Source: JAAYZB01 sp035379945
Lineage (GTDB): Bacteria > Bacillota_I > Bacilli_A > Izemoplasmatales > Hujiaoplasmataceae
NCBI GenBank assembly: GCA_035379945.1
Contig: DAOSWG010000002.1
Location: forward strand, 1-64,000
Length of the DNA stretch: 64,000 bases
Reading direction: 5' to 3'
Position 1 is the stretch's first letter; the number at the start of each line of letters is the position of its first letter. A model generated the notes under the pieces. It worked only from the letters and a program-made list of their open reading frames with translations, had not been told where the DNA came from and did no database searches. Shown here in pieces: positions 1 through 8,456 of this stretch. Position numbers and translations under genes: made by a program.

Positions 1-306
1 GGCATCAGTGATGGCCACTTCCATCTCGGCAAAGCCGAAATAATCGTCAAAAACGGCGATGCGAGAATGGCAAGTGACAACTCCAGGGCAGGATCGACCG
101 TGAACCCGTTTAAGGCGATGATGAATTTTTGTAAATTCACCGGATTGTCGGTGGAAAAAGCTTCAGCATACATGTCCACCCATCAGGCACACCTGCTCGG
201 ATTCGATGATTGCATCGGCCAGATCAAGGAAGGATGCCGGGCCGATTTTCTGTTGATTGAAGATTGTCGACTGGCTTGCACATACGTCGGTGGCATCAGA
301 ATATAA
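1..306 (+). CDS. nagA: N-acetylglucosamine-6-phosphate deacetylase, C-terminal part
   Basis: The frame is open from base 1, so only the last 101 residues are present and the start lies outside the window. The residues SDGHFHLGKAEIIVKNGDAR, then an AGST tetrad, then a TGLS-containing helix and a Gly-x-I-x-x-G-x-x-ADF closing segment match the C-terminal third of NagA-type amidohydrolases. In that family this region carries the end of the TIM barrel and the return to the small beta domain. The enzyme deacetylates GlcNAc-6-phosphate to glucosamine-6-phosphate in the cytoplasm. The metal ligands lie upstream and cannot be checked. The gene ends in TAA and is followed directly by a terminator, so it closes its own transcript. 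Another amidohydrolase of the same superfamily is possible but less likely. Confidence 0.75.
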   Translation, partial: GISDGHFHLGKAEIIVKNGDARMASDNSRAGSTVNPFKAMMNFCKFTGLSVEKASAYMSTHQAHLLGFDDCIGQIKEGCRADFLLIEDCRLACTYVGGIRI

Positions 307-308
307 CC

Positions 309-335
309 AAAACTTCCGTTAATCGGAAGTTTTTT
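309..335 (+). terminator. Rho-independent terminator of nagA
   Basis: A perfect 10-bp stem (AAAACTTCCG / CGGAAGTTTT) with a 5-nt loop is followed by a T run, three bases after the nagA stop codon. Confidence 0.85.
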
Positions 336-389
336 CATACAAAAACAGTGACAAATGGCCAATTGATGTCGCTTTTTTTGTTTTCGCCC

Positions 390-418
390 TTGATAAAATA
401 AGCGTTTGGACCGATAAT
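390..418 (+). promoter_or_regulatory. Sigma-A-type promoter for the transporter/FAD-enzyme operon
   Basis: TTGATA-N17-GATAAT, about 180 bases upstream of the transporter start. The 307-600 gap holds this promoter, the nagA terminator and the RBS AAGGAGAAAG ahead of 601. The roughly 180-nt leader is T-rich and no known riboswitch was recognised in it. Confidence 0.55.
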
Positions 419-600
419 ATTATTTGATATGCGGTAATTTCAACTTTAATTGTTTTTGGCCTTTTTTGGCGGTATTTCTCGATTTCAGGTATCCTTTTTT
501 TTCATACCGGAACGGGACCTTTCTGCCGTTGCTTTTCCATTGGGATCAACGCCCTATCCGGGCTAGCAGGACATATTATACATAAAGGAGAAAGTTATCG

Positions 601-2001
601 ATGGAAAACCTGGCTACAATCACGCCGAAAAAATTGACTTTCGGCAAAAAGATTCGTTTCGGGATCGGCGATTTCGGCATGTCCGTTATCATCGCCTGTC
701 TCCAGTTTTATATGCTTTTCTATTATACCGATGTTGTCGGCATCGATCCGGCCGTCGCCGGTTCGGCTGTCTTAGTCGGAAAAATCACTTGGGACATGAT
801 CAACGATGTTCTATTCGGTTATCTGGTCGACAAAACCAAATCGAGATGGGGACGCAGACGGCCCTATCTAATGTTCGGGGCTATCCCGCTCGCCCTTTCT
901 TTCTGGTTGTTATTGTCGCTGCCAAGCGCAACCGAGATGAGCAATCTCGGCGGTTTCTTCGCCATTCTGGGAACATTCATCGTCTATGATTCTTTTGGAA
1001 CTCTGGTCAACACATCCTATTCGGCAATGACGGCCGAACTCACGACCGATTACGATGAAAGAACCAGCCTGGCTACCACCAGGATGGTATTCAACGTCAT
1101 CGGTTACATTCTGGGCGCCGGCGTGACCACCATTCTCGCCGTCACGCTTCAGAACATGTATTCCATTACCTTGTTAAAAGCTTGGAGCTATACCGGTCTC
1201 ATCTTCGGTATTTTCGCTGCCATCACCATCATGATCCCCGGATTTTCCAAGGATCTGAAACCGGTGGTCGACGCCGAGCCGACCAAGATGCCGCCGATAT
1301 CGGCCATGCTCAGCACACTAAAAAACAAACCGTTTGTCAAGTTTGTAACGGTCAATGCGATCATGAGCGCGGCTTTTACCCTTGTCACGACGATGTTGCC
1401 ATATTTTTTGAAATATCAATTAGTAATGGACGAATTTGGACAATCCATGGTGATGCTTCTGATGCTTGTGACCCTGGGACTTTGTTTGATTCCTTGTAAA
1501 AAATTGGCAGATCATATCGGTAAAGCAAAAACATATGCCGTCGGTCTGATGATCGCCTGCGTCGCCTTGTCGGTCGCCTTCTTCTTGCCGCATACGACTT
1601 CATCGATCATTTTCGGGGTCGCCATCGTCGCCGGCATCGGATTTTCCAGTCAGTGGGTATGCCCGCACTCGATGATGCCTGATGTCATCGAGTACGACGA
1701 ACTGGAAACCGGCGAACGCCGCGAAGGCATCTATTACGGAATGTGGGGACTGCTGACCAAGATCACCGGCGCTTTGGGAAGCGCCATGTGCGGATGGGGG
1801 CTTAAACTCTTCCAATACAACGCCAATCTTACCGAGCAATCGTCCCTGGCATTGTTCGGAATCCGGCTTTTGTTCACGATCATGCCGGTCATCTTCTTGC
1901 TTATCTGCATGCCATTGCTTTTCAAATATCCGATCAACAGCAAGACCCACGCCGAACTGATGGAAAAGCTGGCCGCCAAACGAGCCGGTGATTCAAATTG
2001 A
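601..2001 (+). CDS. GPH-family (glycoside-pentoside-hexuronide:cation) MFS transporter
   Basis: A 466-residue protein with about 12 hydrophobic segments. The loop after the second or third helix, around residues 78-90, reads DKTKSRWGRRRPY, the diagnostic GPH/MFS_2 motif (D-x-x-x-x-R-x-G-R-R-R-P). Members of the family (MelB, XynB, UidB, LacS type) import glycosides or sugars with Na+ or H+ across the cytoplasmic membrane. A second family-typical segment (MMPDVIEYDELETGERREG) lies near residues 359-377. A strong RBS (AAGGAG) precedes the ATG. The gene overlaps the next one by 4 bases (TTGA), so they are translationally coupled. The substrate cannot be read from sequence. The pairing with two FAD oxidoreductases is unusual for a sugar importer, so a lipid or terpenoid glycoside is conceivable, but that is inference. 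Confidence 0.85.
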   Translation: MENLATITPKKLTFGKKIRFGIGDFGMSVIIACLQFYMLFYYTDVVGIDPAVAGSAVLVGKITWDMINDVLFGYLVDKTKSRWGRRRPYLMFGAIPLALSFWLLLSLPSATEMSNLGGFFAILGTFIVYDSFGTLVNTSYSAMTAELTTDYDERTSLATTRMVFNVIGYILGAGVTTILAVTLQNMYSITLLKAWSYTGLIFGIFAAITIMIPGFSKDLKPVVDAEPTKMPPISAMLSTLKNKPFVKFVTVNAIMSAAFTLVTTMLPYFLKYQLVMDEFGQSMVMLLMLVTLGLCLIPCKKLADHIGKAKTYAVGLMIACVALSVAFFLPHTTSSIIFGVAIVAGIGFSSQWVCPHSMMPDVIEYDELETGERREGIYYGMWGLLTKITGALGSAMCGWGLKLFQYNANLTEQSSLALFGIRLLFTIMPVIFLLICMPLLFKYPINSKTHAELMEKLAAKRAGDSN

Positions 2002-3518
2002 AGGTAGTCGTTATCGGAGCCGGACTTTCCGGTCTTACATCCGCCGCTTTTATGGCCAAAGCAGGCCATGATGTCGCGGTTTACGAACAAAACGGTTTTA
2101 TCGGAGGCGTTGCCTCCCTCATTTCCAAAAACGGCTACAGCTGGGAACAAGGTCCCTTGCTTTTAGGGGACATGTTGCCGGGTGAATCTGTGTACCAACT
2201 GCTTAAACGCCTCGGAATAACCTTGCAGGTATGGCAGGAGGAAAGAGGCATCGTCTTACCGGATTACGATATGTGGCACCCCGACGATTACCAGGGGCCA
2301 TACTGGCGGAAAGATAGGCTTAAGTCCCTGTTCCCGGATGAATCCGAGGGGATCGATGCATATTACGATTTCTATGACAATATGACCGCTTTAATGCGTA
2401 TAGCCTTAGAAAAGCCTTCAATCGCTCAAAAAGTCAGATTAATCAGAACATTTTCCAAAGTAAAAAAATATAAGGACATGAATGCCCAGGAACTGATGGA
2501 CACCTTCTTCAAAAGCCCGAAAATAAAGGCGCTTTTTACCGGCATTCTCGCTGATGTCTGCGTCAAACCAAGCGAATTCATGGCTTTGGGCGTTCCGATG
2601 TTCAATATCGAAACAGCTTTCGAAAAACGGATCCCGCTTTGCGAAAACGGCAAAAAAATCCGTAACGGTTATGTCTATGTCAAAGGTAGCGTCAACAAAA
2701 TCGCGACAGAGCTTGCGAGAGTCATCGAAGCATTCAATGGCAAGATCTATACAAACGAAACCGTGACGAAAATCAATGTAGGACCAAACGGAGTAACCGG
2801 AGTCAACCTTTCGGGAAACAAAACGGCCGAGGCCGACATAATCATCGCCTCCGGCGGAGCGAATGAATTGTTCAGGGATCTTCTAGGAGAAAATCATCTT
2901 GATAACGAATACAAAAACATTCTTTCGGCATTTAAACCGATGGACTCCGTTTTCATGGTCCATTTGGGAGTCGACACAAACCCGCTCAAATACCAAAAGA
3001 CCGCTCTTTGCTACTACTACGGCTCGTATGATATCGAAGGCGCCATCGATCGTATCAGAAATGGTATCTATCATGAAGGCAAAGATGGATTCCTGATTTA
3101 CGTTCCTTCGATCGCCAACCCGGAAATGGCCCCGGATGGCCATTATGCAGTAACAATCTACACTGTCGCTCCCGACACCTTGAAAACAGGAATCTGGGAA
3201 ACTCTCAAGAATGAATACGCCGACAAACTGATTGGTTTGGCATCGGAAAGAATACCTTCACTGAAAGACCACATCAACGAGAAGGTCATAGTGACGCCAA
3301 TCGATTTTCGTAGGCTGACCCATCTTCACAAATCAGCTTTCGGAGGCTTGGTGCCATTATGGGGCGTGAAGAACCCGCCTCACAAAACCCCGGTGAAAAA
3401 TCTTTATTTTGTCGGACAGCAAAGCGAGAACATGGGTGGTGTCGGAGCTGTTATGTTAGGCGCTGAAATCACTGCGAATCTGGCATTAAAAGAAAACCGG
3501 AAAGAAAGAAGGAAATGA
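1998..3518 (+). CDS. CrtI/phytoene desaturase-like FAD-dependent oxidoreductase
   Basis: A 506-residue protein with an N-terminal Rossmann motif VIGAGLSGLTSAAFM (residues 4-18), an acidic strand end (VAVYE) and a C-terminal FAD-closing segment LYFVGQQSENMGGVGAVMLG. This is the layout of the phytoene desaturase/NAD(P)-binding amine oxidase superfamily, which desaturates, isomerises or saturates polyprenyl chains. The start codon is TTG within the overlap TTGA with the transporter. No in-frame ATG or GTG was found near it, and the GxGxxG begins at residue 7, which supports this start. It overlaps the next gene by 4 bases at most. No phytoene synthase is seen in the window, so carotenoid synthesis is not demonstrated. 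Retinol-saturase-like chemistry is an alternative. Confidence 0.75.
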   Translation: MKVVVIGAGLSGLTSAAFMAKAGHDVAVYEQNGFIGGVASLISKNGYSWEQGPLLLGDMLPGESVYQLLKRLGITLQVWQEERGIVLPDYDMWHPDDYQGPYWRKDRLKSLFPDESEGIDAYYDFYDNMTALMRIALEKPSIAQKVRLIRTFSKVKKYKDMNAQELMDTFFKSPKIKALFTGILADVCVKPSEFMALGVPMFNIETAFEKRIPLCENGKKIRNGYVYVKGSVNKIATELARVIEAFNGKIYTNETVTKINVGPNGVTGVNLSGNKTAEADIIIASGGANELFRDLLGENHLDNEYKNILSAFKPMDSVFMVHLGVDTNPLKYQKTALCYYYGSYDIEGAIDRIRNGIYHEGKDGFLIYVPSIANPEMAPDGHYAVTIYTVAPDTLKTGIWETLKNEYADKLIGLASERIPSLKDHINEKVIVTPIDFRRLTHLHKSAFGGLVPLWGVKNPPHKTPVKNLYFVGQQSENMGGVGAVMLGAEITANLALKENRKERRK

Positions 3519-3520
3519 TT

Positions 3521-4885
3521 ATGAACGATTATGATATCATCGTCGTCGGAATGGCGACCACCGGAAGCTATTTTGCAAGAAAGATGGCGGAAAAGGGCTA
3601 TAGGGTACTGGTGATCGACAAATTGCCAGAAGAAAAGGTCGGATGTAAATACGATATTGTTCACATGCTGAAAAGCGATTTCGACCGCTTCGGTTTGCCG
3701 AAACCGGAAAAAGGAGACGACTTTGCCTTTGAATTCACGGGCGGGATCACTTACTCCGCTTTTGGAAATTATCCGAAGGAAGGATATGGAACTACCGTCG
3801 GCATGCATCTTCACAACTATACTTTGCATTTGAACCGCTGGGCCGCTGAAGCTGGTGTCAGTCTTTCTTACGAAACCGAATTCAACGGGATTTTATGGCG
3901 CAAGGACAAAATCGCCGGTGTTAAAATTCACCGAAACGGGAAGGCGGAAACCCTGACTGCGTCGCTTGTCGTCGACGCTTCCGGAATTCCTTCGGTTGTG
4001 CGCGAAAAACTTCCCGCCTCTTCTTTCGTTGAAAATTTCGTCATCAAACCGGAAGAAATGTTTTATGTGATTCTGCATTATGTCAAATACAAGAACAAAG
4101 AAGACTTTGTCAAAGTAAGCCGGGGTTGGCTTTACTACAAGACCTGGGAAGCTCCCGAAGCCGACCCGGAAGGAGCTATCTTAGGCATTGGAGCCATTCG
4201 CAGTTATGCGGAAGGCGAAAAGATCTACAAGGAATTCATCGGATCGATCCAACTGCCAGAGTATGAGAATAAGTACGTCGAAAAAGGGCGGACGCCGTTC
4301 AGACGCGCACCTTATTCGTTTGTCGACGAAAATTTCCTTGTTTTGGGCGACGCCGCATGTGTTAACAAGCCTTATAACGGCGAAGGCATCACCGCCAGCA
4401 TGATCCACTGCGATATCGCGGTAAGGGTGATAGACGAACTCTTGAAAGCGAACAAACCGCTTACTGTTGCCAATATGTGGCCCATCAACAAATCCTATTA
4501 CTCCGGCCTGGGAAAAATATATGCCGGCATGAGAGCTACACTTGTCGGAGCCATAGCGACCAACAAAAAGGAAAACGAATACTTCTTCAAAAAGGATATC
4601 ATCTTCTCCGCCAAATCGTTTGCGAACATGGGAGATGACTTACCGATCAAGTATTCCGGAGGCGAACTTTTCGTAATGATCATGAAAATCGTCTGGGGCA
4701 TCATGACTTTCAAACTTCGGTTTAAAACGATCAAGTCCCTTCTTAACGGCATGAAGTCTGGCGACAAGATCAGCGCTTTATATGACAGATATCCCGAGAC
4801 TACGGAAGGTTTTGCCGTATGGAAGGAAGAAGCCGACAAGTTATGGAAATCTTCTGGTAGCATAGCTGACGTGAAATACGATTGA
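3521..4885 (+). CDS. Geranylgeranyl reductase-family FAD-dependent oxidoreductase
   Basis: About 454 residues. An N-terminal FAD motif of the type GMATTGSYFAR is followed by the family signature near residue 276: LGDAACVNKPYNGEG, the GD-A..-P..G-G FAD-ribityl motif of GGR/PHBH flavoproteins. A segment of the form YYKTW-x-AP-x(4-6)-G around residues 200-215 resembles the substrate-cavity YxWxFP motif of geranylgeranyl reductases. Such enzymes saturate prenyl chains of lipids or quinones. Start: an ATG at 3515 overlaps the previous stop, but the SD AAGGA (3509-3513) is correctly spaced for the ATG at 3521, so the latter is chosen. The gene is the last of a three-gene operon that ends in a strong terminator. 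Whether it works in sequence with the CrtI-like enzyme is inference. Confidence 0.75.
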   Translation: MNDYDIIVVGMATTGSYFARKMAEKGYRVLVIDKLPEEKVGCKYDIVHMLKSDFDRFGLPKPEKGDDFAFEFTGGITYSAFGNYPKEGYGTTVGMHLHNYTLHLNRWAAEAGVSLSYETEFNGILWRKDKIAGVKIHRNGKAETLTASLVVDASGIPSVVREKLPASSFVENFVIKPEEMFYVILHYVKYKNKEDFVKVSRGWLYYKTWEAPEADPEGAILGIGAIRSYAEGEKIYKEFIGSIQLPEYENKYVEKGRTPFRRAPYSFVDENFLVLGDAACVNKPYNGEGITASMIHCDIAVRVIDELLKANKPLTVANMWPINKSYYSGLGKIYAGMRATLVGAIATNKKENEYFFKKDIIFSAKSFANMGDDLPIKYSGGELFVMIMKIVWGIMTFKLRFKTIKSLLNGMKSGDKISALYDRYPETTEGFAVWKEEADKLWKSSGSIADVKYD

Positions 4886-4901
4886 ATCTCATAACGAAAC
4901 A

Positions 4902-4936
4902 AACAGGGACCCGTAAAACGGATCCCTGTTTTCTTA
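4902..4936. terminator. Bidirectional terminator between convergent operons
   Basis: A 13-bp stem with one mismatch (AACAGGGACCCGT / ACGGATCCCTGTT), loop AAA, with T runs on both sides. It serves the FAD-enzyme operon (+) and the ABC exporter operon (-). Confidence 0.85.
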
Positions 4937-4950
4937 TTATATGAAGTTTG

Positions 4951-6585
4951 TCATTCGGATTGGTTTTGAAGACGCATCGAGGCGGTATGATTCTTGACAA
5001 CACAAATACCGTCATAAGCAAGTTTGTTTTCCGGTATCACCACATGGCTTACGTTGATGACTGTTACGCCATCAAGGGCAAGCAGGGTCTTCTCGATCTT
5101 CTTCGCCCTGTCGTAGTCCAGACTGGCGAAAGCCTCATCCAGGAAAATGATCTGTGCTTTGTTTAGAAGTCCTCTGGCGATCGCAATCCGGCTTTTTTCG
5201 CCACCGGATATGTTCTTTCCGTTGTCGTAGATCATGTAATCTAATCCCTCGGGATTGCTGTCAATGAATGTGTCGAGCCCGGCTTTTTTGACGGCATCGC
5301 CGATTTCTTCCTCAGAGTAATCTTTGAAAAGAGTCAAGTTGTTTCTGATCGTATCTTCAAATAGGAAAATTGTCTGTTCGATATTGGCAATTTTGGAGAA
5401 ATATTCCTTCTTTAGAATATCCGACAGATTATTGCCGTCGATTTCGATGATGCCTTCTTGCGGATCGAAATATTTCCTGAGCATTCTCAATAGCGTTGAT
5501 TTCCCGCCTCCGGACGGACCGATCACAAGGTATTTCCTGCCTTTTTCGAATGTCAGATCGACATGGCTTACAACCGGATTATCCTCGTATGCGAATGCCA
5601 CGTTTTTAAAAGTGATTTCATGTTCGAATTTGTTGAAAGGCAAGGTTTCTTCATGATTGTTTTTCTGTTCCAGTGTTTTATCTATCCGGATGAAAATGGC
5701 CCTTACGGAACGGAATTTGGGAATTGCCTCGGCAACCGAGAACATCGGGTTCACCAGATTGCCGAAGTTATTGATTATAATGATGATTCCGGCAAATGTC
5801 ACGGTTCCGATCATCGTCATCCATACCGCGAACAGGGACATTCCGATGAAGATCGACATACCTATCGCATTTTGGGCGGAGAAGACAAAACTCATCAACT
5901 TGTCGATGATATAACGCTTTTGCTGGACCTTTTCGCTCTTATCATAGAAATTCTTCCTGATTCTGGTTTCCAAATTGTTGTTTTTGATAATGCTGAAAGC
6001 GGAAAGAACTTCCTTGACGAACGAGTTGTATTCTGCATACAGGACGCTTCTTTCGGTATTATGTTTCTTCACCGGCTTTTCGATGAAGATTGTCAGGCTT
6101 CCGTTGATTAAGACAATGCCGATACCGACCAGTAAGATAAGCGGACTGATGATGGAAAAAATAATGATGGCCGACGCAAATCTGATCAGATTAACGACGA
6201 TTTCCATGATTTGCGAGATATAATCGGTTTCGATAATGGCAAAATCATTGGTGACAGCGGACAGATAAGCCGCATTGTTCTCTTTTTGGAATTCGGCAAT
6301 ATCCTTGCCGAAAACCGCTGCGATGTAATCCGATTTCATTTTTGTAACGGTTTTTTTGGTGAAAGTGATCGAAGCATAACTTGACAGGATATCCATCGGA
6401 TATACCAAAGCCAGGAAAACGAAAAGCCAAATCGTGTTGTTCCAGAAAGCCGTCCAGTCGTTATCTATGGCGGCATTCATCACATCGAGCATTTTCAGGC
6501 TCATTTTGATATTCAGGAAAGCATAGACAATCCAGGGCGGAATTACATAAAATAATCCGGAAAAATATCGCCATCTCTTTTTCAT
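4951..6585 (-). CDS. ABC exporter half-transporter, ATP-binding/permease (second gene)
   Basis: A 544-residue type I ABC exporter. Residues 1-310 hold about six membrane helices. The nucleotide-binding domain follows with Walker A GPSGGGKST near residue 354, signature ISGGEKS near 458, Walker B IIFLDEA near 480 with an intact catalytic Glu, and H-loop NVSHV. It overlaps the upstream ABC gene by 4 bases (ATGA), so the two are coupled and probably form a heterodimer. The substrate is unknown. No peptidase C39 domain, bacteriocin precursor or immunity gene is adjacent. The gene ends near the bidirectional terminator. Confidence 0.88.
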   Translation of the reverse strand: MKKRWRYFSGLFYVIPPWIVYAFLNIKMSLKMLDVMNAAIDNDWTAFWNNTIWLFVFLALVYPMDILSSYASITFTKKTVTKMKSDYIAAVFGKDIAEFQKENNAAYLSAVTNDFAIIETDYISQIMEIVVNLIRFASAIIIFSIISPLILLVGIGIVLINGSLTIFIEKPVKKHNTERSVLYAEYNSFVKEVLSAFSIIKNNNLETRIRKNFYDKSEKVQQKRYIIDKLMSFVFSAQNAIGMSIFIGMSLFAVWMTMIGTVTFAGIIIIINNFGNLVNPMFSVAEAIPKFRSVRAIFIRIDKTLEQKNNHEETLPFNKFEHEITFKNVAFAYEDNPVVSHVDLTFEKGRKYLVIGPSGGGKSTLLRMLRKYFDPQEGIIEIDGNNLSDILKKEYFSKIANIEQTIFLFEDTIRNNLTLFKDYSEEEIGDAVKKAGLDTFIDSNPEGLDYMIYDNGKNISGGEKSRIAIARGLLNKAQIIFLDEAFASLDYDRAKKIEKTLLALDGVTVINVSHVVIPENKLAYDGICVVKNHTASMRLQNQSE

Positions 6586-8231
6586 GCGGCATTCACCCCC
6601 TGGAAGTATTCTCTTGCCGGATACTGGGTTATGTACCCGTCGATAAGTTCAAGCACGTAATCGTAGTTTTCGCTGATTCCTTCATAATAGCGGTGACTGA
6701 TGGCGACAACCGTCGCCTTCAGATCAAGAATAGTCTCTTCTATTGCCCTTCCGAGTTCTTCGTTCAATGATGCGGTAGCTTCGTCGATAAACAGCAAATC
6801 GGCATTTTTGGCCAAAGCTCTGGCAATGGAAATCCTTTGACGTTCGCCTCCGGAAAGATTCTTTCCATTTTCCATTATCTGAGTATCCAAGCCGTCTTCC
6901 AAGGATTTTGTGAACTCAGACAAACCGGAAAGTTCAATCACTTTCTCGACCTTTTCTTTCGGAATCGGTTTAAACAAGGTTATATTGTCATACAACGATG
7001 CTTCGAACAGAAAGACATCCTGATAGATATAAGATACCTCTTTGTTAAGGGAAGCCGTTTTGATCGTTTTGTAGTCGACGCCATCGACTTCGATTTTTCC
7101 GTCATAGTCGTCATAAGCCATGGAAAGCAATTTGATGAGCGTAGTCTTCCCGGCTCCGCTTGGGCCTCGCAACAGATATTTTTTGCCTTTTTCGATCGTG
7201 AAATCAACATGACGGAAAACTTGTTTGGATTCATATGCGAAGCTCAATCCGTCAACGGCTATCTTGTTATGGAAGATATATTCGTTGGGGTGGGTTGATA
7301 CCTCATCGACACTTTCTTCTTTTTTTGTGATTTTCCGGTAAATCGCATCCGAGGATTTCAAAACATTGAAAAACGGGAATACCTGCATGAGCGGGAATAT
7401 CGCCTGCGATGCGAGTTGGATAATCAGGGCCAACCTTCCGTATCCGATCGTCATCCCGGTCGAAGACATCAGAAAGATAAGCAATCCGATCATAACAAAT
7501 GATCCCACGGCATCGTTAGTCCGGTTTTGCAAAATAGTGAAAAAGGAATAATGGGCCTTTTTCTTCTCCAAAGTGGAAACCTGAGCCCTGGCTTTCTCTA
7601 GAAATTTCTTTTCGATATTGTTGAGTTTAAGAATTTCGAGGCCGTTGAATGTATTCGCAACCGCAACGGTGAAACGCTCGTTTTCCGTGGATTTTTCTTC
7701 TTGCAGACGAACAGTCTTTTTTTCATAAAGTCTGGAAATGCCCAGCATGATGAAAGCGACGCCGGTTATCACCAAACCGATCTGCCAGTTAATTATGTAA
7801 AGGACGGTGATGATGGCGATAAACGAACCGCAGCGAAGAATGAAATTGAGAAGCGTGATGAAGAATGTGTTTTCGAAGGTGTTGATATCGTTGGTCAGAT
7901 TGGATAGATATACTTCGCGTGATTTGCGGTTGTACTGCTTCTCGGACATGTCCAAAACCCTGTCAAAAGCCTGGACCCGCACATCTAAAAGAACATCGCG
8001 CATAAAGGCGATTCTCAGCATTCTTGAAGTCAGAAAAAGTCCGGAAGAAAAAAGGATGAATCCGACACACACAGCGATCGTTTTGTAAAAATAAGTCATC
8101 GTTGCCACTTCGATCGCATTGAATATCATTGCCAGCATGAACGCTTGGGCCAAATCGGTAATGATAAAGAGGAAGCAGGCAAAGATATACTTGGCGAAGC
8201 TTTTTTTTCTTGACATCAGCAAATTTTTCAT
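6582..8231 (-). CDS. ABC exporter half-transporter, ATP-binding/permease (first gene)
   Basis: A 549-residue type I ABC exporter: transmembrane domain in residues 1-300, Walker A GPSGAGKTT near residue 354, signature LSGGERQR near 456, Walker B LLFIDEATAS, H-loop AISHR. The catalytic Glu is present, as in its partner, so both ATP sites may be competent. The RBS AAGGAGA lies 7 bases before the ATG and a well-formed promoter lies about 35 bases further upstream. It forms a two-gene operon with the downstream half-transporter. Drug, lipid or peptide export are all possible. Confidence 0.88.
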   Translation of the reverse strand: MKNLLMSRKKSFAKYIFACFLFIITDLAQAFMLAMIFNAIEVATMTYFYKTIAVCVGFILFSSGLFLTSRMLRIAFMRDVLLDVRVQAFDRVLDMSEKQYNRKSREVYLSNLTNDINTFENTFFITLLNFILRCGSFIAIITVLYIINWQIGLVITGVAFIMLGISRLYEKKTVRLQEEKSTENERFTVAVANTFNGLEILKLNNIEKKFLEKARAQVSTLEKKKAHYSFFTILQNRTNDAVGSFVMIGLLIFLMSSTGMTIGYGRLALIIQLASQAIFPLMQVFPFFNVLKSSDAIYRKITKKEESVDEVSTHPNEYIFHNKIAVDGLSFAYESKQVFRHVDFTIEKGKKYLLRGPSGAGKTTLIKLLSMAYDDYDGKIEVDGVDYKTIKTASLNKEVSYIYQDVFLFEASLYDNITLFKPIPKEKVEKVIELSGLSEFTKSLEDGLDTQIMENGKNLSGGERQRISIARALAKNADLLFIDEATASLNEELGRAIEETILDLKATVVAISHRYYEGISENYDYVLELIDGYITQYPAREYFQGVNAA

Positions 8232-8265
8232 GTTTGTCTCCTTGATGCATTTTCAGGATAATTCA

Positions 8266-8294
8266 ATTATATTAAGTTTTCAATTAATATTCAA
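8266..8294 (-). promoter_or_regulatory. Sigma-A promoter of the two-gene ABC exporter operon
   Basis: On the minus strand the sequence reads TTGAAT-N17-TATAAT, with a perfect -10 box, about 35 bases before the ATG at 8231. The rest of 8232-8456 is very AT-rich and holds this promoter and the terminator of the giant gene; no small gene is apparent. Confidence 0.75.
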
Positions 8295-8403
8295 GATATA
8301 TTTGCATGTTTTTGAAAATATTTTGATTTTTATACTAAATAAATTTCATTTTATGTTTTAATGGTGTTATTTTATCGAAAATAGATGACATTTGCATGTA
8401 AAC

Positions 8404-8432
8404 AAAAAAAGGCCCCTTTTGGCAAAGGGACC
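8404..8432 (-). terminator. Terminator of the giant lipoprotein operon
   Basis: On the minus strand GGTCCCTTT and AAAAGGGGCC pair around a short loop (one G-U pair), followed by seven T. Confidence 0.8.
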
Positions 8433-8456
8433 CTTTTATCTGAATATTAGTGAATA

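Noticed and set aside
5563..6111. A 182-codon open frame on the plus strand
   Set aside because: It lies antisense to an ABC exporter gene whose motifs are complete; no RBS.
4951..8231. A bacteriocin export system
   Set aside because: The ABC pair has no C39 peptidase domain and no precursor peptide, maturation enzyme or immunity gene nearby.
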